From positions 14,012,001 through 14,076,000 of the forward strand of contig NC_045130.1 in assembly GCF_007655135.1 (NCBI RefSeq): a DNA stretch of 64,000 bases, read 5' to 3'. The notes below the pieces were generated by a model. The model was not told where the DNA came from. It saw only the letters and a program-made list of their open reading frames with translations, and did not search any database. Origin of the DNA: Punica granatum. Its lineage: Eukaryota; Streptophyta; Magnoliopsida; Myrtales; Lythraceae. Shown one piece after another: positions 61,426-64,000 of the stretch (its first letter is position 1; every line of letters begins with the position of its first letter). A program made the position numbers and the translations under genes.

Positions 61426-63810
61426 CTAAACAATATTCAATAACTTGTAAAGCTTAATAATTTTCGATGATGTGATGCAGGGTAAGTAAATATCTACTGA
61501 GTAACGTAATCACTAAACGTGGCAAAGATGTAGATAATGTATGCCGGCAGAGGAAAAATACAATAACTAAAGAGGGTGAGTGACATATTACTCACAACTA
61601 CATGGTTGTAAGATGATGATGATAATTCGATCAATTAACCATTGCGTCAATATTAATAAAGCAACGATATGACCCATTACGTAATTAACTATCATTTAGA
61701 ACCGATAATCCATAAAGGGAAGTTTGTCCATTGAATCCGAAATACTTCTAGCTAGACTCTAGCCAATCGGCTTTCTTGGAGTTAAAAAGGATGTGAAAAA
61801 GTAATATAGAGAAGAGAATGAACGTCGATTTTGGGCAGGATGGCTTTAAGAAGCTACACATTGGTGCATGCATTCTATATACCCACTATCATGTACAAGT
61901 CAAGATAAATAAAGAGAAAAGGCAAAGTCTTTTCTATATACCCACTATCACATTTCTTTGCAAGAATATATGTCATAAAGCAAAAATTAGATCGTATCTA
62001 GTCTAGAAAGAAAAAGAAAGAAGAACAAGACAGAAAGCAAACAATAGAATACAGCCGCAAGTACTTATCAGGAAAAAAAAAATCCAATTGTGATGAGATT
62101 CTTTGAAATACATGGGATACATATTTTCAGTGAGATTACGGGTATTCTCAATTTATTGGTCGATACTCATCTTATTTGAGCGTTGTTCGGCCCTAACCAC
62201 GAGACAGTTCTTGTGAGTTTTTATAATGCATATTATCATTTGACAGATGAAGTAAAATAGATCTATATGATATCTTATTTTTGGGTTACAAGGGGATTTA
62301 TATGAGATCTTTAATTTCCAAGTTATGTGAGCATTCGATATGTCAATGGCTCTATCAATCATTAACACCCCATGGGATTATTTGAAATGACAATGAAACT
62401 CCAAACTCAGAATGTGTACATATGTATGTATATGTGTATTCATCTGCATTTGTTTTAGTAGGAGGCTCGGGAGAGACTGACATAAAATGAAAATGGTCGA
62501 GTATACCTCTTAAGCTAGCATCGCATGTTGGAAATACTAGACTAAATGTATTTTGTATGTTCTAGAATTGCATATTCCAAAACAAGAACAATACGATGTC
62601 CTTATCTTTTGGTCGAAGGAAAAATTGAGACAAAATAAACTTCACACTCTTACATATAAACTCACGCCGTAATCCATCGAAAATAATTATCGTGCGCGAT
62701 GCAATATTCCCTACTAGCTCTTTTAATAATTCATATTAAATCTAATAAAGGCTTTCCCTAAACTACATGGATCTTGATGAAATTCTACTATTATTTTCTC
62801 AGAAAGTCGTTAGGTCCCTCTAAACTGTAAGATCAGTACTGACCCCACTCTCTAGTATTGATATGATAGAATTGTCCTTGGGAAAAGATAGTACGCGTAG
62901 AAGTTGGATCTATATCTCATGTGAGAGAAGTATTCTCCTGCTTAGCTTCATTGATTCAAACCCTAACTTTGAGACAGAGAATATGTGCAGAGGGAGGACA
63001 TTGACTGCCATTGTCTGTTGACTAGATGCCACGATGGGTTTCAATTCAACTTTCGAGAGGGAGCGAGAAACTTTCACGGAAGAATGGCAAGCAAAGGGCT
63101 AAGAGACCTCAAAGCTAAATTTGGAAAGTGAAACGTTGGCAAGGAGATGGAAAGGGGATGGGTAGACAAATTAAATCAGCAGAAAGTAGGGAACCCCCGA
63201 AAGCAATTAAATGAAAAGGAGAGGAACACTGAACTGATCAATCAACTGAACATAACAAATAATAATAGAGGCTTGTTAGGTTTGCTTGTCTCGGATTTAG
63301 CAGCTTGTCATGATCGATCGATGAGGTCTCTTTTCAGCAAAACTTGGCACTGTCAGGAGTTATCATTAGATATCATGTACATCGACCGGTCTGAAACCAT
63401 TTCACTCAAACCTGAAATTGATCAAGATGACGCAAAAAAGGGGGCATCACCATGACCTATATACATTGATAAGGACCTCTCATGCCACAGAACTGCGATA
63501 CCATCTACTAGTAAAACTTTGGGTCTTAATAATTAATGTGCCAATGATATAAAAGATGGTCTTATCTATTAACCGAAAAGGAGAAGTAGCAACTGCCTGC
63601 TCGCCTCAAGATGAGTTTAATCTCAAGCAATTGCCGACCATCATTGATTATGCACCAAACATATATTACAAAGGTTCTTCTATTATAACCCTTCGCCTCC
63701 CTTTCCCTCCCATTTCTCTCTATCAAAACGGAGGGTAAGAGTGCACTTAATACATCTCCAGAAAGGCTAATGGAAAAAGTCATTTTGAGGAGCAGATAGA
63801 TGGATAGAGC

Positions 63811-63841
<31 letters not shown>

Positions 63842-64000
63842 AGTTTTTGAGGAAAGCTAGGAAAGGAAGGGAACGTGTAGGGAGAAAGCTAGGGAAGGAA
63901 GGGAACGTTTAGGGAGAAGTAAAGGATTGTTGCATGCAAAACTGGTCTGGCGGTATCATGATCGTCAAGCCTGTAGAACACTACTATAATATATTCACCT
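61426..64000. other. K-box gene upstream/intron-1-like region, copy F
   Basis: This is the longest version of the flank shared with B, D and the left edge. It includes a (GA)n tract (63812-63837) and a local duplication of a GGAAAGCTAGG-type segment near 63851-63915. The final 70 bases (after 63930) are not seen elsewhere in the window. No MADS-domain exon was found on either strand. Confidence 0.55.

Noticed and set aside
62153..62368. Minus-strand 71-codon frame shared with 21663-21884, possibly organelle-derived
   Set aside because: No organellar gene could be recognised with confidence, and it is just part of the repeated flank.

Overview
This is a plant nuclear window, very probably from a eudicot: AT-rich intergenic DNA, GT-AG introns, plant-type AIG1/IAN GTPases, an AGL11/SEEDSTICK-type K-box and many plant transposon families. 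The species cannot be fixed from sequence alone. There is no prokaryotic signal.

The window is a decayed tandem array of one composite unit. Each unit has a + strand AIG1-type immune-associated GTPase gene (a leader with an upstream ORF, then five coding exons) and, convergent to it on the - strand, exons 2-7 of an AGAMOUS-clade MADS gene without its MADS-domain exon. Five AIG1 copies have a complete reconstructed reading frame: A 3037-5072, B 15109-17188, D 32480-34774, E 45907-47895, F 57054-59101. One copy keeps only its leader (C, 24693-27278). Two are wrecks (1139-1700 and 39927-44414). All five intact copies end in a CaaX prenylation box (CAIL, CAIM or CSIL). The exon 1-2 boundary holds an 87-nt intron that is always a multiple of three and stop-free.

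The K-box gene occurs five times (A 6613-11525, B 19382-20808, D 35662-37063, E 49430-50837, F 60013-61425). Four carry different splice-site, frameshift or stop lesions; only F looks clean. A third gene, a - strand non-lysosomal glucosylceramidase (GBA2-like), is scattered as exon fragments at 306-574, 27844-31018 and 38543-39432. Unit D lies between two direct copies of one GBA2 segment.

Shared insertions and lesions pair A with E and B with F in the same order. A two-unit block (wreck, A, B; about 0.7-24 kb) was therefore duplicated as (wreck, E, F; about 39.5-64 kb). Later insertions include three related TG...CA elements with 5-bp target duplications (7412-10909, 40072-43703, 51921-54603), a solo LTR (24945-26830), hAT-, Mutator- and Harbinger-like elements, and long C homopolymers. 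A SINE and an inverted-repeat element predate the block duplication. The AIG1 genes probably act as membrane-anchored GTPases in stress or defence; the other two gene families look like passengers in the duplications.
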